IMG/VR virus record: IMGVR_UViG_3300047469_000262
Coordinates: 1-45,197 of that record
Length of the DNA: 45,197 bases
From: a virus
Reading direction: 5' to 3' (one strand)
How positions within the stretch are numbered: position 1 is the stretch's first letter; every line of letters begins with the position of its first letter. Shown piece by piece: positions 28,570-38,285 of the stretch. The position numbers and the translations under genes are program-made. The notes under the pieces are model-generated. The model was not told the DNA's origin and did no database searches. It saw nothing but the letters and a program-made list of their open reading frames with translations.

Positions 28570-31500
28570 CTAGTTTCTAAGCCCCGCCATGGATATACGG
28601 GTGCTCATTCCGCTCATAATCTGCGACTGCGAGGCGTTGAACGAGCTCAGGTCTTGCGTCGCCACATTCATATTGAAGGTGTTTCCGCCACTTACTTGCT
28701 GGAGTCCCGCAGCGGCCGGCATCGTGAAGCCGTAGCCGTTTCCGCCCACTGTCGATGACCAGTCGGTGCCTCCGACACCTGTGCTATCCGGCCCAAACAA
28801 CGTGGACGTTGAAGAGCTCCCGCCGCCGAACAGGCTTCCAATACCGCTGAATAGATTGCTGAACAAGCTCCCTATGCCGCCGGATGACGATGAAGAGCTC
28901 GAGCTGGTCACGCTATTCAAAGCCTGCTTGAGGGCGTTTTCCAGGCCGGTCGTGAGCTGGGTGAATAGGTTGCTTGAGCCGTTAGCCTGGTCAAAACCAT
29001 TCTTCAAGCCCGTCACAATCTCGTCTGCCACGCTCTGCGACAACTTGCCTTCAATCTGTTGCGAGAGTGTCAGCAGGAATTGTTTGCCGGCTTGAATAGG
29101 CCGTTCCTTTCCAGTCATCACCTTGTCCAGCGCCTGGCCCAGGTCGTTGGCAATGTCCTTCTCAATCTCCTGCTCCATTTTGGACTCAGCGTTAATCTGA
29201 GCCTTCGCCTCGCGGATTTGCTTATTGATAGCCAACTGGTCCGAGATGGGGCCGTTCAGCGCTTTCGCGTTTTCCAGAATCTGCAAGTCCGCTGCTGCTT
29301 CCTGCTTTTTTATTGCAAGTATTTGGTTCTCGGCGTCCCCTTCGCTCAGGTCCCCTTGGGAAACCTGGTCTTTGATGCCTTGAATCTGGTCATCGTATCC
29401 GGAGTTTTTAACGCCAATATCGTCCTTCTTCGAACCGTAGGCATCGTGCGCCAGGTCAAGGCGCTCGTTCTCCTTGATGGCGTCGTAGGCCTTCTGGTCA
29501 ATGGACCCGTCAGGGTTCTTGTGCTCTTGTACCTGTTTGAGCTGGTCGTCGTATTTGTCGGTAATGTCGGAAGTGTCCGCGCCGACGCCTAGCGTCCCAT
29601 GAGCCTTCTCGACCCGCTTTTCGGCCGCATCAACCATTTTCTGGTAGGCCGTGGCTTCTTTTTTGTGCTCCTCATTGATTTGCTCGAGCGTTTTGCGGCG
29701 CTCCATGTCAATCTTGGCAAGCTCCGTGTCAGCGTTCGTGGCAAGAGTCTGCTCGCGCGTCTGAGCGGCAGCCACTGCACGAGCATTCCCCGCCTTCGCA
29801 GCTCTCGCCTCCTTTTCTTTCTCCGCTGTCATGTCCGCAGCTTGCCGGTCCTCGGCTGCCTTCTTCTCAGTCGCGTAGAGCTTTTCCACTGCCGTTCTAC
29901 GATTGGTGTAGTACTCTTCAAAACCAATCTTGCCATCTCGTAAGAGCTGCTTCTGCTTGTCTTCTTCCAGCTCGTACAGGTCCCGTGCGTGCGTAATCGC
30001 GTTGCTAAAGTCAGCTTGGGCATCCTGCATGTCGGCGCCAAGGTCTGGGCTACCGCCATCACCCTTTTTCTTCTTCGCTTTACCAGGTGCCTCGGAAATG
30101 AGAGGTGTCGCCGCTTTTGCTGTTTTAGCATCGGCCTCGGTCTGGCGGGATTGCAGGCGCTTGTTCTCGTTATCCAGTTCCGATTTGTGCTTCGCCGCGC
30201 CAATGTCGCTTCGGCGCTTCATTTCGGACTCGAGCAAGTCGACCATCTGCTTAATGCTATCCCTCTGGTGGCCTCCCAATATTCCCGAGGTTGACCAGGA
30301 GTTTTCGGCCTTCTGCAACGTTGCCTTGCGGTCCATCAGGTCCGTGAGTTTGGCCGACTGCACTTCTTTCGGGTCATAGCTGTTGATAATATCAAGAGCG
30401 TCTTGCTTTTTATGCATCTCCTTGTTTGCGTCAAGGGCCATGACGCCGACACCGGCAACTGAGGAAATGGCCAGGCCCGCCGCAGCTACGCCGCCGATGC
30501 TAAGCGAGCCAAGCAGCCCTCCAATCATTGCGCTCAGCCGGGCTGCAAGTCCGGAGAAGAATCCGCCGAAGGCCCCGGTCGCCGTGGCCAACAGGTTTGA
30601 CGTGCCGGCGGCGATGGATGTTCCGATTCTCCCGAACGCGGCGGGCAGCCGCGAGTCGAAGCCAGCTAGCAGCGCAATCAATCCGTCGCCGAACAAGGAC
30701 ACAAGGCCGCCAAAGGCCGTTTTCAGCGGGCCAATGACTCCCGAAAGGCCTGCAAAGCCCTCACCAAGGGTTCCGAGCGTGCCGAACAGCGACATTGCGC
30801 TCGACGCTATCGACAGGAAAGGACTTATAAGGAGCTTGAACGCCGCGTTGATAGCCATCGTCCCCGCAACAATCTCTCCGAACGTCTTGACGCCATCCTC
30901 ATGCTGCGCAATGAAGTTTGCCAAGGAGGTAATCATGGGCTTCATAGCCTCGGCCCACTTCTGAACGTTTTCGCCCAGTGAATGCACTGCCGCCACGACG
31001 CCCGGGTCCTTCAGGACGTTCGTCAGCCCGCGCAGCATGTTCACGAACACGTCAATCACACCCGACTTGCCAAGCTCCAGGTTAAGGTCGTGAATGGAAT
31101 TCTTGAAGCGATTGATGGCGGTCTGCGGGCTTTTCTCGCTTGCTTCGTCGGACGCGGCACCATATTTGGTGCCCAAGTATTGAGAAAACTGTTCGAAAAA
31201 CGCCTTCGGGTCAATCTGGTAAACCTTACCGTCAGACCCTGCCTTCCCGGCGAGCGATGCCTTCACGTCCGCTTCATTCTTGAGGCGGCCATCTGAATTG
31301 GCAATCAGGAACTGGGAAATTTCCGGGAACAGGCCTTTAATGTCATTAGAACCCAGTTGGCGATAGGCTTCCTTGGTCTGCAGCCGGCTACCGGACAGCA
31401 TCTCCGAGACAGCGTAGAGAGCGCGCTTCTGGCTGCTGTCGTCGATATGCCGAGCCTGGAACATGGACAACCAGCCGTCCATCCCCTTGTTCAGGTCGTC

Positions 31501-32676
31501 GTTGCTCATGCCTTGCGCGCGACCGGCCGCGTACACACCGGTGAACTGGTCTGCCGTTTTCAGATAGTCGGCCCCACGTCGGTTGGCGATGCTGTACATC
31601 TGCTGCTGCTGGACACGCGCCGCACTCTCGTCGTTGTTGTTTGCCGCCAAAAGGCTGTAATAGATGCCGGCGTCCTTGATGCTGTCGGAAATGAAGGACT
31701 GAGCTCCGACCTGGGCGCCGACGATGCCGAGCAGGCTACCGATGCCCATGCCAGAACCCCCGCCGCCCCCGAGACGGCCGAGGTTTTGGCTTCGGATGGC
31801 TGCCAGGCGATTCGCTGAACGCTCGGCCTCGAGCTCCATGGCGCGGTCAGCGCGGAGCTCTATGGCGGCACGGTTCTCTGCGGCCTTCGTCGCGATAGCT
31901 GTGACATTGGCTGCGCCTCTTTGGGCGTTCAGGGCCATTGTTTGCTCATGCTGCTGCGCAAGTGTCAGCCGGCGAGCGTACTGCTGCCCTTCGACGGTAG
32001 CGACTGCCGCTGAGGCACGCGTAACGGCTAAAGCTTGAGTTTGCTCTGTGGACGCCGAAAGCTTTTCAAGGTCTTGGCGATGTTTCTGTCCGGATACGAG
32101 CTGTGACGCCTGAACGCGTTCCTGCAAGAACGCGACGCGGTCTCGTGAAGCAGCGGACGCCAAGTCACTGCGAGCTTTAAGCTCCGCCATGCGTGCCGCG
32201 TGTTCAACTGCCTGCGCCTCGGCTCGAGCATCGGCTTGCTCCTGGGCGAACGCCGCGCGACGCGCTAGCGACTCTTTTTCAGTTTCCGCTTCGCTTGCAA
32301 TTTCGACCTGTCGACGAGCATGACGTTCGGCGTCGGCCTCGGACCGGGCGTTGATAGTTTCGAGGTTAGCGGCGGTCTCGGCCGCCTTTCGCTGCTCGTA
32401 GCTAGCTGTGGTGTCTGCCAGGCGTTGTGCCAGCTCGGCCGTCTTGGTAGCTTCACGCTGACGGACGCCTTCAGTTTTGAGGGCTTCGCCAGCGCGCTTG
32501 GATTCCAGGTCCTGCGCCGCGCGGCCCATACGGGCATAGCTCGCTTCAGTGGAACTGGCGAGCCGTTCGACGCTCTCTTGGAGCGATTTGAGGGAGGTTA
32601 AAAGGCCGGTGAGTCCGTCCGTGCCATCCATTGCAACATTGACACGAAACTCAGCGGCCTGGAAATTTTCAGACAT
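28570..32676 (-). CDS. Tape measure protein
   Basis: A 1,368-residue protein, the longest in the genome. Residues 30-300 are Ala/Glu/Arg-rich coiled coil, and a hydrophobic region with several potential membrane helices lies at about 600-760. Further coiled coil covers 830-1180, with a Ser/Gly-rich C-terminus (SSSSSSSSGGIG). This organisation, and the position after the G/GT chaperones, identify the tape measure. Its length predicts a tail of about 200 nm. Confidence 0.93.
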   Translation of the reverse strand: MSENFQAAEFRVNVAMDGTDGLTGLLTSLKSLQESVERLASSTEASYARMGRAAQDLESKRAGEALKTEGVRQREATKTAELAQRLADTTASYEQRKAAETAANLETINARSEADAERHARRQVEIASEAETEKESLARRAAFAQEQADARAEAQAVEHAARMAELKARSDLASAASRDRVAFLQERVQASQLVSGQKHRQDLEKLSASTEQTQALAVTRASAAVATVEGQQYARRLTLAQQHEQTMALNAQRGAANVTAIATKAAENRAAIELRADRAMELEAERSANRLAAIRSQNLGRLGGGGGSGMGIGSLLGIVGAQVGAQSFISDSIKDAGIYYSLLAANNNDESAARVQQQQMYSIANRRGADYLKTADQFTGVYAAGRAQGMSNDDLNKGMDGWLSMFQARHIDDSSQKRALYAVSEMLSGSRLQTKEAYRQLGSNDIKGLFPEISQFLIANSDGRLKNEADVKASLAGKAGSDGKVYQIDPKAFFEQFSQYLGTKYGAASDEASEKSPQTAINRFKNSIHDLNLELGKSGVIDVFVNMLRGLTNVLKDPGVVAAVHSLGENVQKWAEAMKPMITSLANFIAQHEDGVKTFGEIVAGTMAINAAFKLLISPFLSIASSAMSLFGTLGTLGEGFAGLSGVIGPLKTAFGGLVSLFGDGLIALLAGFDSRLPAAFGRIGTSIAAGTSNLLATATGAFGGFFSGLAARLSAMIGGLLGSLSIGGVAAAGLAISSVAGVGVMALDANKEMHKKQDALDIINSYDPKEVQSAKLTDLMDRKATLQKAENSWSTSGILGGHQRDSIKQMVDLLESEMKRRSDIGAAKHKSELDNENKRLQSRQTEADAKTAKAATPLISEAPGKAKKKKGDGGSPDLGADMQDAQADFSNAITHARDLYELEEDKQKQLLRDGKIGFEEYYTNRRTAVEKLYATEKKAAEDRQAADMTAEKEKEARAAKAGNARAVAAAQTREQTLATNADTELAKIDMERRKTLEQINEEHKKEATAYQKMVDAAEKRVEKAHGTLGVGADTSDITDKYDDQLKQVQEHKNPDGSIDQKAYDAIKENERLDLAHDAYGSKKDDIGVKNSGYDDQIQGIKDQVSQGDLSEGDAENQILAIKKQEAAADLQILENAKALNGPISDQLAINKQIREAKAQINAESKMEQEIEKDIANDLGQALDKVMTGKERPIQAGKQFLLTLSQQIEGKLSQSVADEIVTGLKNGFDQANGSSNLFTQLTTGLENALKQALNSVTSSSSSSSSGGIGSLFSNLFSGIGSLFGGGSSSTSTLFGPDSTGVGGTDWSSTVGGNGYGFTMPAAAGLQQVSGGNTFNMNVATQDLSSFNASQSQIMSGMSTRISMAGLRN

Positions 32677-33438
32677 TCTTGTGTGCCGTCCGCATTTCTT
32701 TTATTAGTTTTTCTAGCTCGTCGAAGGTCTCTTTCTTCCCTCGGAACCCAGCTACGGCGGCACGAATGGCAGTCAAATGACTGTCCGCGAGCTTTCTATG
32801 GTATAGCCACTTGGCAGCTCGCACGAATCCGTGAAAATTCGTCGGGGACATGTTCCCGATTGACTCGAAGGTGTGGCCGGCGTCGAGCAGCGTCGTGATA
32901 GCCATGTGCTCGTCAACGGCCTCATCGTCCTGAAGTTCCTCATCAGTCAGATGAGGGAGCTCCCCGCGCATCATCGCGGACAGCTCCCAGTCGAGCTCTT
33001 GCTGAGGTGTTAAGCCTTGCGGTTTAACAACTTGGACACTTCCTTGCGAACGCGCTCGATTGTCTTCGGCAGCTCGCCGCCGAGCGCTTTCACGAAAAAA
33101 GGTATGTTGAGCTCCACGACGGTCGCAAAGGCTTTCAGTGTATCGACGGGGTCCGACGAGTCGAAATACTCAACCGGCTGTTTGATGGCCAACCCGACTA
33201 GCTCGAAGGCCGCGTCTCCGCAAGCCTGGAATTTTTCCAGGTCGGTCAGCTCCGTGCCGTCCTTCGCCTTCAACTGGTCGGCCATGTCGTAGACGCTCAT
33301 AATCCCCATGAGCAGTCCCATCACCTGTTTCGTCAGCTGGCGCATTCCAAAGGCACGCACCTGGAAAACATCGGCGCCGATGCGTACCTCGTGTTCCTGC
33401 TCGAATGCCGCAGCGACTTTCTCAGCCTTTACGCTCAT
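32669..33438 (-). CDS. Tail assembly chaperone GT (by -1 frameshift)
   Basis: The G frame (33010-33438) ends with a slippery heptamer GTTAAAC at 33028-33022. A -1 slip continues in the frame that holds the 101-residue segment 32669-32974, and the bridging codons (KPQGLTPQQELDWELSAMM) read as ordinary protein. The GT product would have about 250 residues. Its last codons overlap the tape measure start. GT chaperones bind the tape measure and recruit tail tube subunits. The -1 step is inferred from sequence and from the lambda G/GT precedent. Confidence 0.75.
33010..33438 (-). CDS. Tail assembly chaperone G
   Basis: A 142-residue helical, acidic protein starting MSVKAEKVAAAFEQEHEVRI, located between tail tube and tape measure genes, as for lambda gpG. 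ATG at 33438 follows AAGGGAGGGTTAG. It is the normal termination product; the frameshift version carries the T extension. Confidence 0.8.
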   Translation of the reverse strand: MSVKAEKVAAAFEQEHEVRIGADVFQVRAFGMRQLTKQVMGLLMGIMSVYDMADQLKAKDGTELTDLEKFQACGDAAFELVGLAIKQPVEYFDSSDPVDTLKAFATVVELNIPFFVKALGGELPKTIERVRKEVSKLLNRKA

Positions 33439-33449
33439 CTAACCCTCCC

Positions 33450-34220
33450 TTACGAAACGAGAGTGATGGAGCCGTACCCGGCTAGGACGCCCGAATTGAT
33501 GGCGTCCGCAGACATGAGGACCTTGCCAGACATGTCCCACTTAACCAAGTCCTTCGCGCTGATGAGGTCTGTTTGCTTGCCAGGATTCAGGCGAACGCGC
33601 GGCAGGTCGAGGACCACCGCTTTACCGGTTACGGTATTCAAGCCCTCAAGCCTGATTGCCACGTCTTGAATTTGCTGGTTGAGAATATTCACCGACGTGT
33701 ACGAAGCCACAGTCCCCGACGCCACCAGTGGCAGCGTATAGCTGGCGAGGTTGTTCATCGTCAGCGTACCGTCAGTGTTCACCGTGTAGTCGCTCGCAGC
33801 GACAGTCACCGGCGTAGCCGAGGAGTCCACCAACGAGGTGATGGTCGCGCCCGCCGTGCCGAAAACATAGTCGAGCCCCACCGTCATCTGTGCAGGAAGG
33901 ACTTTACCGGTGAACGTGTTTGCGCCGGTCCCACCGCCTTGCGTGGTCGTGCCGGAAAGCGCCAAAGCAAGGTTAAACCCACTCGGCACCATCAGGTCAA
34001 ACTCAATATCCAGGTCAAACGTATTCGGGATATAGGCGTCAAGCAACTGAAGGCCTGACTGGTTTTCCCTGTGTTCAATCCACGTGACTTTGGGAGTCAA
34101 GGTGCATTTTGAGGTGTCGCCCACGCGGCTGTAACCGAGGAAGTTACCGTTGGCGTCGTAGGTTCCGATTTTGGGCTTCCCCTGGCCACGCAGGTAGATA
34201 GCGTTTGAAACGTTGGACAT
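33450..34220 (-). CDS. Major tail tube protein
   Basis: A 256-residue beta-rich protein starting MSNVSNAIYLRGQGKPKIG. WIEHRENQSG near residue 49 and the DLDIEFDLMVPSGFNLALAL block are typical of tube proteins in phages with this gene order. It overlaps the DUF7210-like stop by one base (TAATG) and precedes the chaperones. No sheath gene is present, in line with a siphovirus. Confidence 0.85.
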   Translation of the reverse strand: MSNVSNAIYLRGQGKPKIGTYDANGNFLGYSRVGDTSKCTLTPKVTWIEHRENQSGLQLLDAYIPNTFDLDIEFDLMVPSGFNLALALSGTTTQGGGTGANTFTGKVLPAQMTVGLDYVFGTAGATITSLVDSSATPVTVAASDYTVNTDGTLTMNNLASYTLPLVASGTVASYTSVNILNQQIQDVAIRLEGLNTVTGKAVVLDLPRVRLNPGKQTDLISAKDLVKWDMSGKVLMSADAINSGVLAGYGSITLVS

Positions 34221-34396
34221 TATGCGTCTCCGTTTTCTTCTTGTAATTGTTGTAGTTGTATAGCGACTGTTTCAGCGTAATCCGCGACGCCAAGGCCCAC
34301 GAGCCATATCGCTACGGATGCAGATACGTCGAGCGTGTCGCCAGGCTGCTGAACGTTTTCTGCGTGTATATGTTGTTTAGAGAGTCGCACCAGCAT
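34220..34396 (-). CDS. DUF7210-like small protein
   Basis: A 58-residue protein starting MLVRLSKQHIHAENVQQPGD, with later ASVAIWLVGLGVAD. The pattern H-x-H-A ... PGD-x-L-x-V ... A-x-W-L-x-x-x-G-V-A is that of the short DUF7210 proteins found beside tail-terminator genes in Mu-like phages. It starts inside the gp37-like gene and ends on the tail tube start codon, leaving no gap. It is probably structural or a connector helper. Easily missed because of its length. Confidence 0.85.
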   Translation of the reverse strand: MLVRLSKQHIHAENVQQPGDTLDVSASVAIWLVGLGVADYAETVAIQLQQLQEENGDA

Positions 34397-34832
34397 TCAG
34401 GTGCACCTCCGTACTAAAAGCTAGCGGGAAATACGCCAGTCCGCCGACATACGCCGCAGGAGGAGCCGTCTCGAGCTTCAGGTTTGTGTGCGCCTCTGAC
34501 GGAATCCAGCCAATAAGCGCATTGATGGTCTGGAGTATCAGCGGACCCGCCTCTTCCCGAGCTCCGGCGCCAGTTGTAAAGTCCTCTTGATTGTCGTCAA
34601 CAATGACAACCTCAATGAGCTGCTCTACTCCCTGAAAGGCGCCAAATGCAGCCTGTTGCCCTTTGATAGGCTTATGCTTATTAAAAAGGACCAATGCTGC
34701 GGGGAACGCGACGTTGCGGGCGAACACCTCTTTCAGGCTTCGCGCACCGCCCACATGGCCAAGGCCAGGAACCTGCTCCTGCAACCGCTGGATAATCAGT
34801 TCCTGCGCCTGGAAGAAGTTGTCAAAAGCCAT
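34377..34832 (-). CDS. Gp37-like (DUF1834-type) tail terminator
   Basis: A 151-residue protein starting MAFDNFFQAQELIIQRLQEQ. It has the layout of Mu gp37-like proteins: helical start, VIVDDNQED block and a beta-rich end (LAYFPLAFSTEVHLN). These proteins cap the tail tube. ATG at 34832 follows GAGG and overlaps the gp36-like gene by 11 bases. Confidence 0.8.
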   Translation of the reverse strand: MAFDNFFQAQELIIQRLQEQVPGLGHVGGARSLKEVFARNVAFPAALVLFNKHKPIKGQQAAFGAFQGVEQLIEVVIVDDNQEDFTTGAGAREEAGPLILQTINALIGWIPSEAHTNLKLETAPPAAYVGGLAYFPLAFSTEVHLNAGATL

Positions 34833-35259
34833 TGAAGAACCTCGGATTGAAGCGCTTCACTGGGACATTGAATAGCGGCAGCGTTGTCGGCTGTGCTACG
34901 GCAACATCTTGGTTCGGTACCCCAAGGGTGAGCTTTCCGTCGCGGATTTGCTTCATGAGCACCACGGCGGCGTCGTAGCGTTGCATTACCGATGGCTCTG
35001 CCTGCGAGCCTGGCTTGCTGTTGTAGATGAACCAACGCGCAATGTCAGCGACGATGCGCTCCACAATCGGTGGCACACTTTGCAGGGGGAGCGCGTAGGC
35101 ACTCCCCACGTACACGTCTACCTCGTCCTCGGCCAGGTTGATGAACGCGTCGAATGCGTCGTCAGCAAGTGGTGTCTGCGACTTGAGCCCGGCAACCCCG
35201 ATAAGGGGATTGCCGAACATCGCCACCAGTTGGGCCGTGGTCAGGTATCGAGTGGCCAT
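34822..35259 (-). CDS. Gp36-like head-tail connector (DUF1320)
   Basis: A 145-residue protein. MATRYLTTAQLVAMFG, the acidic NLAEDEVDVYVGSAYALPL block and the DIARWFIYNSKPG helix match DUF1320 (Mu gp36-like) connectors. It follows the capsid gene, as in Mu-like head modules. The ribosome site is weak, which suggests coupling to the upstream capsid gene. Confidence 0.88.
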   Translation of the reverse strand: MATRYLTTAQLVAMFGNPLIGVAGLKSQTPLADDAFDAFINLAEDEVDVYVGSAYALPLQSVPPIVERIVADIARWFIYNSKPGSQAEPSVMQRYDAAVVLMKQIRDGKLTLGVPNQDVAVAQPTTLPLFNVPVKRFNPRFFNGF

Positions 35260-35268
35260 TGCCGTCTA

Positions 35269-36216
35269 TCAGACCAGGTTCTGGAACAGGAAGCCGCTGT
35301 CTTGCGAAGTGATATACGGCGCACGTTCGAAGAACATGTTGAAAATAAGGCTGTTGACGTTTTCGTCAACGAAACCGTCGCGCACCATCGGCATACCGGC
35401 CAGCTGGTAGGTGTACCCATAAGACGGTTGCGCAATCGTCGTCGACTGTTGCGGGACGTATGCAAGTATGGCGTTAGTACCCCAAACGTCGCCAAGGTCG
35501 TCCGCATCGTCAGTAGCCGTGACAGCGGTTGCCACAACTACTTTCTGCACCTCAAACCAGTTGGCGAGCATATCGGTGGTGATAGACGCAGAGCTGGTGT
35601 ACTTGATTTTGTCGGTCAAGAACGGGTTGGTCTTCAATGCTGCAAAAACCTTGGCGCCGATGACCAGCTTGTTCGGATAGCGCCCGATTTTGCTGCGAAC
35701 GGCTTCGCGCGCTGCCAACACCGACTCAATCGGGTTGCAAGACGGGTCGCTCCACATCGTCGACGCCGCAGCGGCGAGGACGTTATTCGCGTTGTAGTTG
35801 GAAGCGGTCGTGGCCAAAGCGGCCTGCTCGCGCTCAAGTTGCAGAAGCATTACGTTGAATTGCATCTGGACCGCTTGCGCCTGAAGGTCCACATCTGCAA
35901 TCGCTCGCGCTTCGTCGTAAATTTCGAACGGCAGCGGAACGCCCAGCGCTTCTTGGTACAGCTTGTAAGGGATACCGCTGTAACCCATGCTGACGCGCTG
36001 AATGGCTGCACCCGGCGAGCGACGCAGGTTGTATTGGCGGAAAGACTCCTTACCAAACTGGATAATCTGGCCTTCGCGCGTCGGAACGTCGATGCGCGGA
36101 AACAGCTCAGAACCAATTAATTCGCCGTTGGTGTAGCCTTGGGCAACCTTCGACAGAACCGGATTAATGCCCAACCGGGTTTGACTAATATTGGGCAGTG
36201 CAACAGTGGTGGTCAT
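35269..36216 (-). CDS. Major capsid protein
   Basis: A 315-residue protein, assigned from position (after protease/scaffold and decoration genes) and from sequence. It has the N-terminal VAQGYTNGELIGSELFPRI, the ESFRQYNLRRSPGAA loop, a long helix near residues 100-130 and a beta-rich end. ATG at 36216 follows CAAGGAGTC, one of the best ribosome sites in the late region, as fits a highly expressed shell protein. Confidence 0.85.
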   Translation of the reverse strand: MTTTVALPNISQTRLGINPVLSKVAQGYTNGELIGSELFPRIDVPTREGQIIQFGKESFRQYNLRRSPGAAIQRVSMGYSGIPYKLYQEALGVPLPFEIYDEARAIADVDLQAQAVQMQFNVMLLQLEREQAALATTASNYNANNVLAAAASTMWSDPSCNPIESVLAAREAVRSKIGRYPNKLVIGAKVFAALKTNPFLTDKIKYTSSASITTDMLANWFEVQKVVVATAVTATDDADDLGDVWGTNAILAYVPQQSTTIAQPSYGYTYQLAGMPMVRDGFVDENVNSLIFNMFFERAPYITSQDSGFLFQNLV

Positions 36217-36258
36217 TACGATGACTCCTTGTTATTGTTATTTTTGTAAAGCAATCGT

Positions 36259-36606
36259 TTAGTTGCCGGTCGCCAGTTGCACCTTGACATAAGTGCCATC
36301 TGTGTCGACAACCCGACCAGCCGGAATGCCCGTGGACGTTCCAGCGGTGTGCAGGGCAGCAAGACCACCCGCAGCCGCTTCGACTTGGTTACCAATAGCC
36401 AGCGTTTGACCGGCTGCAATCTGGACCAAGGCGTAACCTGCCGTCATGATAGGCACGCCGTACATCTCGTCGCTATCGGTCATTCCGACGCCTTTCACAG
36501 CTGCACCGACTGCCACAGTGTTGTCGTCGTAACCGATGAAAGTCCAAGCAGAGGTAGGCGTCGTAGGAAATGCCGATTCAACTCGGATGGGGGAGTACGT
36601 AAGCAT
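36259..36606 (-). CDS. Head decoration protein
   Basis: A 115-residue beta-rich protein starting MLTYSPIRVESAFPTTPTSA. AVKGVGMTDSDEMYGVPIM and ALVQIAAGQTLAIG resemble small capsid stabilisation (gpD-like) proteins of Mu-like modules. It sits between scaffold and capsid genes. ATG at 36606 follows ACGGAGACTTTGA. Confidence 0.75.
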   Translation of the reverse strand: MLTYSPIRVESAFPTTPTSAWTFIGYDDNTVAVGAAVKGVGMTDSDEMYGVPIMTAGYALVQIAAGQTLAIGNQVEAAAGGLAALHTAGTSTGIPAGRVVDTDGTYVKVQLATGN

Positions 36607-36628
36607 TCAAAGTCTCCGTATCGTTTTT

Positions 36629-37810
36629 TTATTGTTTGAATTGTTTGATAGCGGTGACTAGGTCCACGCCGTTCTTTGCTGCATAGTCTTCATACTGGGC
36701 TAGTTGTGCCAGGCCCCCTGGATTAACTGTATAGCCAGCAGGTGCCTTGAAATTGACGGCCGGCGGAGTCAAATCTTGCGCGGGCGCCACTTCGCCGAAT
36801 TCCACGAGCTTGGGCATGTTCTGCAAGAAGTTTTTGAACACGTCCAGCACTGGCTCCGAACCTTCTGCAAAATCCACCGTGCCAGTAGATGCGGTGAGCG
36901 CATTGAAGATGCCCAGAACGGCCATCTTGTCAGCTACACGCACGCGGCCGTCACGGATGACGCCTTCGCAGAAGTTGTTGGCCTCCTGGGCCCGCAGTGC
37001 TGCTTCACGCGTCGCCAGTTCGGCCTCTTTCGCTGCGATACGAGCAGATTGCTCGGCAAAGTCAGCCGCTGGGGTAGCGGCAGGAGCCGTTGCTGTTGCA
37101 GTTGTAGCGGCGTCAGTGATAGCCGGGGTGGATTCCGGGGTCGCAGGTGCCGTTGATGGGGTCGAGACAGCCGTTGAGGTGTCGGAGGTGCTCGCAGCGG
37201 TTTGTGCAGGCTCAGGAGAGGTTGCGGAAGCATCCGTCGTTGAAGGGGCGGCTTGCACATCGAGGCCAAGCTCTGCCGCCGGGATTGCCGCTTCGGCGGC
37301 TTCATCACCATCCTTGCCTGCGATGTAGTCGCGGAGGCGCGCCCACATGCCCTTCGTCTTGGATTCTTCGGCGAACGTGAACACGCCTTCGTCCGATTCA
37401 TTAAGCGAGACCACGCCGACGCCCTTCACGGCCGGCACTTGGGCGCCGAGGACCGCAACGTGACGCAGGTAGGGCTTGCCAGGAGTGGGATTTGTCGGGC
37501 TGTTGGGCATATAAAGGCTTGCCGACGGATAGCGGAACTTTCCGCTTTCGAGGTTCTGGACCAGGTCGCCGTCTACCACTTCCGTCTCTGCGTAGACCGT
37601 TCCAGTCTCACGCTTGAACACCAGCGACTCAGCCCAGGCACCAGCTGGGTCATTGTCTTTGGGGTGTCCGTAGCAGAACGGCGCGTGGTGAATACTTTTG
37701 TTGTAGCTCTTCACCAGCTCTTCGCAAAACTCAGGCGTGGCGTCCAGCGTCTGGCCGCTCGCCGAGATGTGCTTCCCTGCTTTGAAGATTGCTACCAGTT
37801 TCTTGGTCAT
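36629..37810 (-). CDS. Mu-I-like capsid protease fused to scaffold
   Basis: A 393-residue protein. Residues 1-150 match Mu gpI-type prohead proteases (HHAPFCYGHPKDNDPAGAW; FRYPSASLYM, the Ser of which is the likely nucleophile). Residues 160-250 are an Ala/Thr/Pro-rich linker, and 250-290 a coiled coil (AEQSARIAAKEAELATREAA) typical of an internal scaffold. It would cut itself and capsid N-termini during maturation. ATG at 37810 follows AACGGAGTCATTTCA. A TATAC box lies upstream at 37836-37840 on the - strand. Confidence 0.85.
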   Translation of the reverse strand: MTKKLVAIFKAGKHISASGQTLDATPEFCEELVKSYNKSIHHAPFCYGHPKDNDPAGAWAESLVFKRETGTVYAETEVVDGDLVQNLESGKFRYPSASLYMPNSPTNPTPGKPYLRHVAVLGAQVPAVKGVGVVSLNESDEGVFTFAEESKTKGMWARLRDYIAGKDGDEAAEAAIPAAELGLDVQAAPSTTDASATSPEPAQTAASTSDTSTAVSTPSTAPATPESTPAITDAATTATATAPAATPAADFAEQSARIAAKEAELATREAALRAQEANNFCEGVIRDGRVRVADKMAVLGIFNALTASTGTVDFAEGSEPVLDVFKNFLQNMPKLVEFGEVAPAQDLTPPAVNFKAPAGYTVNPGGLAQLAQYEDYAAKNGVDLVTAIKQFKQ

Positions 37811-37847
37811 TGAAATGACTCCGTTATTATGTTTTGTATAGCAAGCG

Positions 37848-38285
37848 TCAGGCGTCAATTAGATGGTCAATCAACGCCTGCGTTATGACTGACTCGCCAC
37901 CGGTCGGCATACCTAGGAAGGGGCGCGCTGGCATGCGCGTCGGGTACCTGCGGCCAGTCATGTGTTCGGCGCCATAGGGCACGTCGGTACCCACGGCTAC
38001 GTAATCGCTTCCGACTGTGTAGCTAATCGATTCCTCGAGTGCAAGCGTGGCTCTCAAAATGTCGAGCGGCCAATGATTCTCCAACTTGTTCAGTATGGTT
38101 TCGTTCTTCAGCGGAGCCCATGGAATACCCAAGGGGTCCGACTTGTTATCGAACGTAGCACGCGCCGCCGCAAGCAGCACTGAGCCGATTTCATCGAGCG
38201 CCGGCTGAAAATCCTGGGCGCGCGCCGCCATGCCTTCGATTTGGGCCAGCAGCGCATCGCACTCGAAGTTGACCGTTATCTTCAT
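37848..38285 (-). CDS. Mu gpG-like virion morphogenesis / tail completion protein
   Basis: A 145-residue protein starting MKITVNFECDALLAQIEGMA. The LLAAARATFDNKSDPLGIPWAPL block and the C-terminal ARPFLGM are hallmarks of the phage virion morphogenesis (gpG) family. It begins four bases inside the portal stop. A MuF-type minor head gene is usually found between these two genes in Mu; none is present here. Confidence 0.88.
   Translation of the reverse strand: MKITVNFECDALLAQIEGMAARAQDFQPALDEIGSVLLAAARATFDNKSDPLGIPWAPLKNETILNKLENHWPLDILRATLALEESISYTVGSDYVAVGTDVPYGAEHMTGRRYPTRMPARPFLGMPTGGESVITQALIDHLIDA

Noticed and set aside
34909-36120. Long + strand open frame of 403 codons opposite the capsid and gp36 genes
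   Set aside because: It is the mirror of two confidently identified structural genes; its composition (very rich in Arg, His and Val) is typical of an antisense shadow, and it has no ribosome site.
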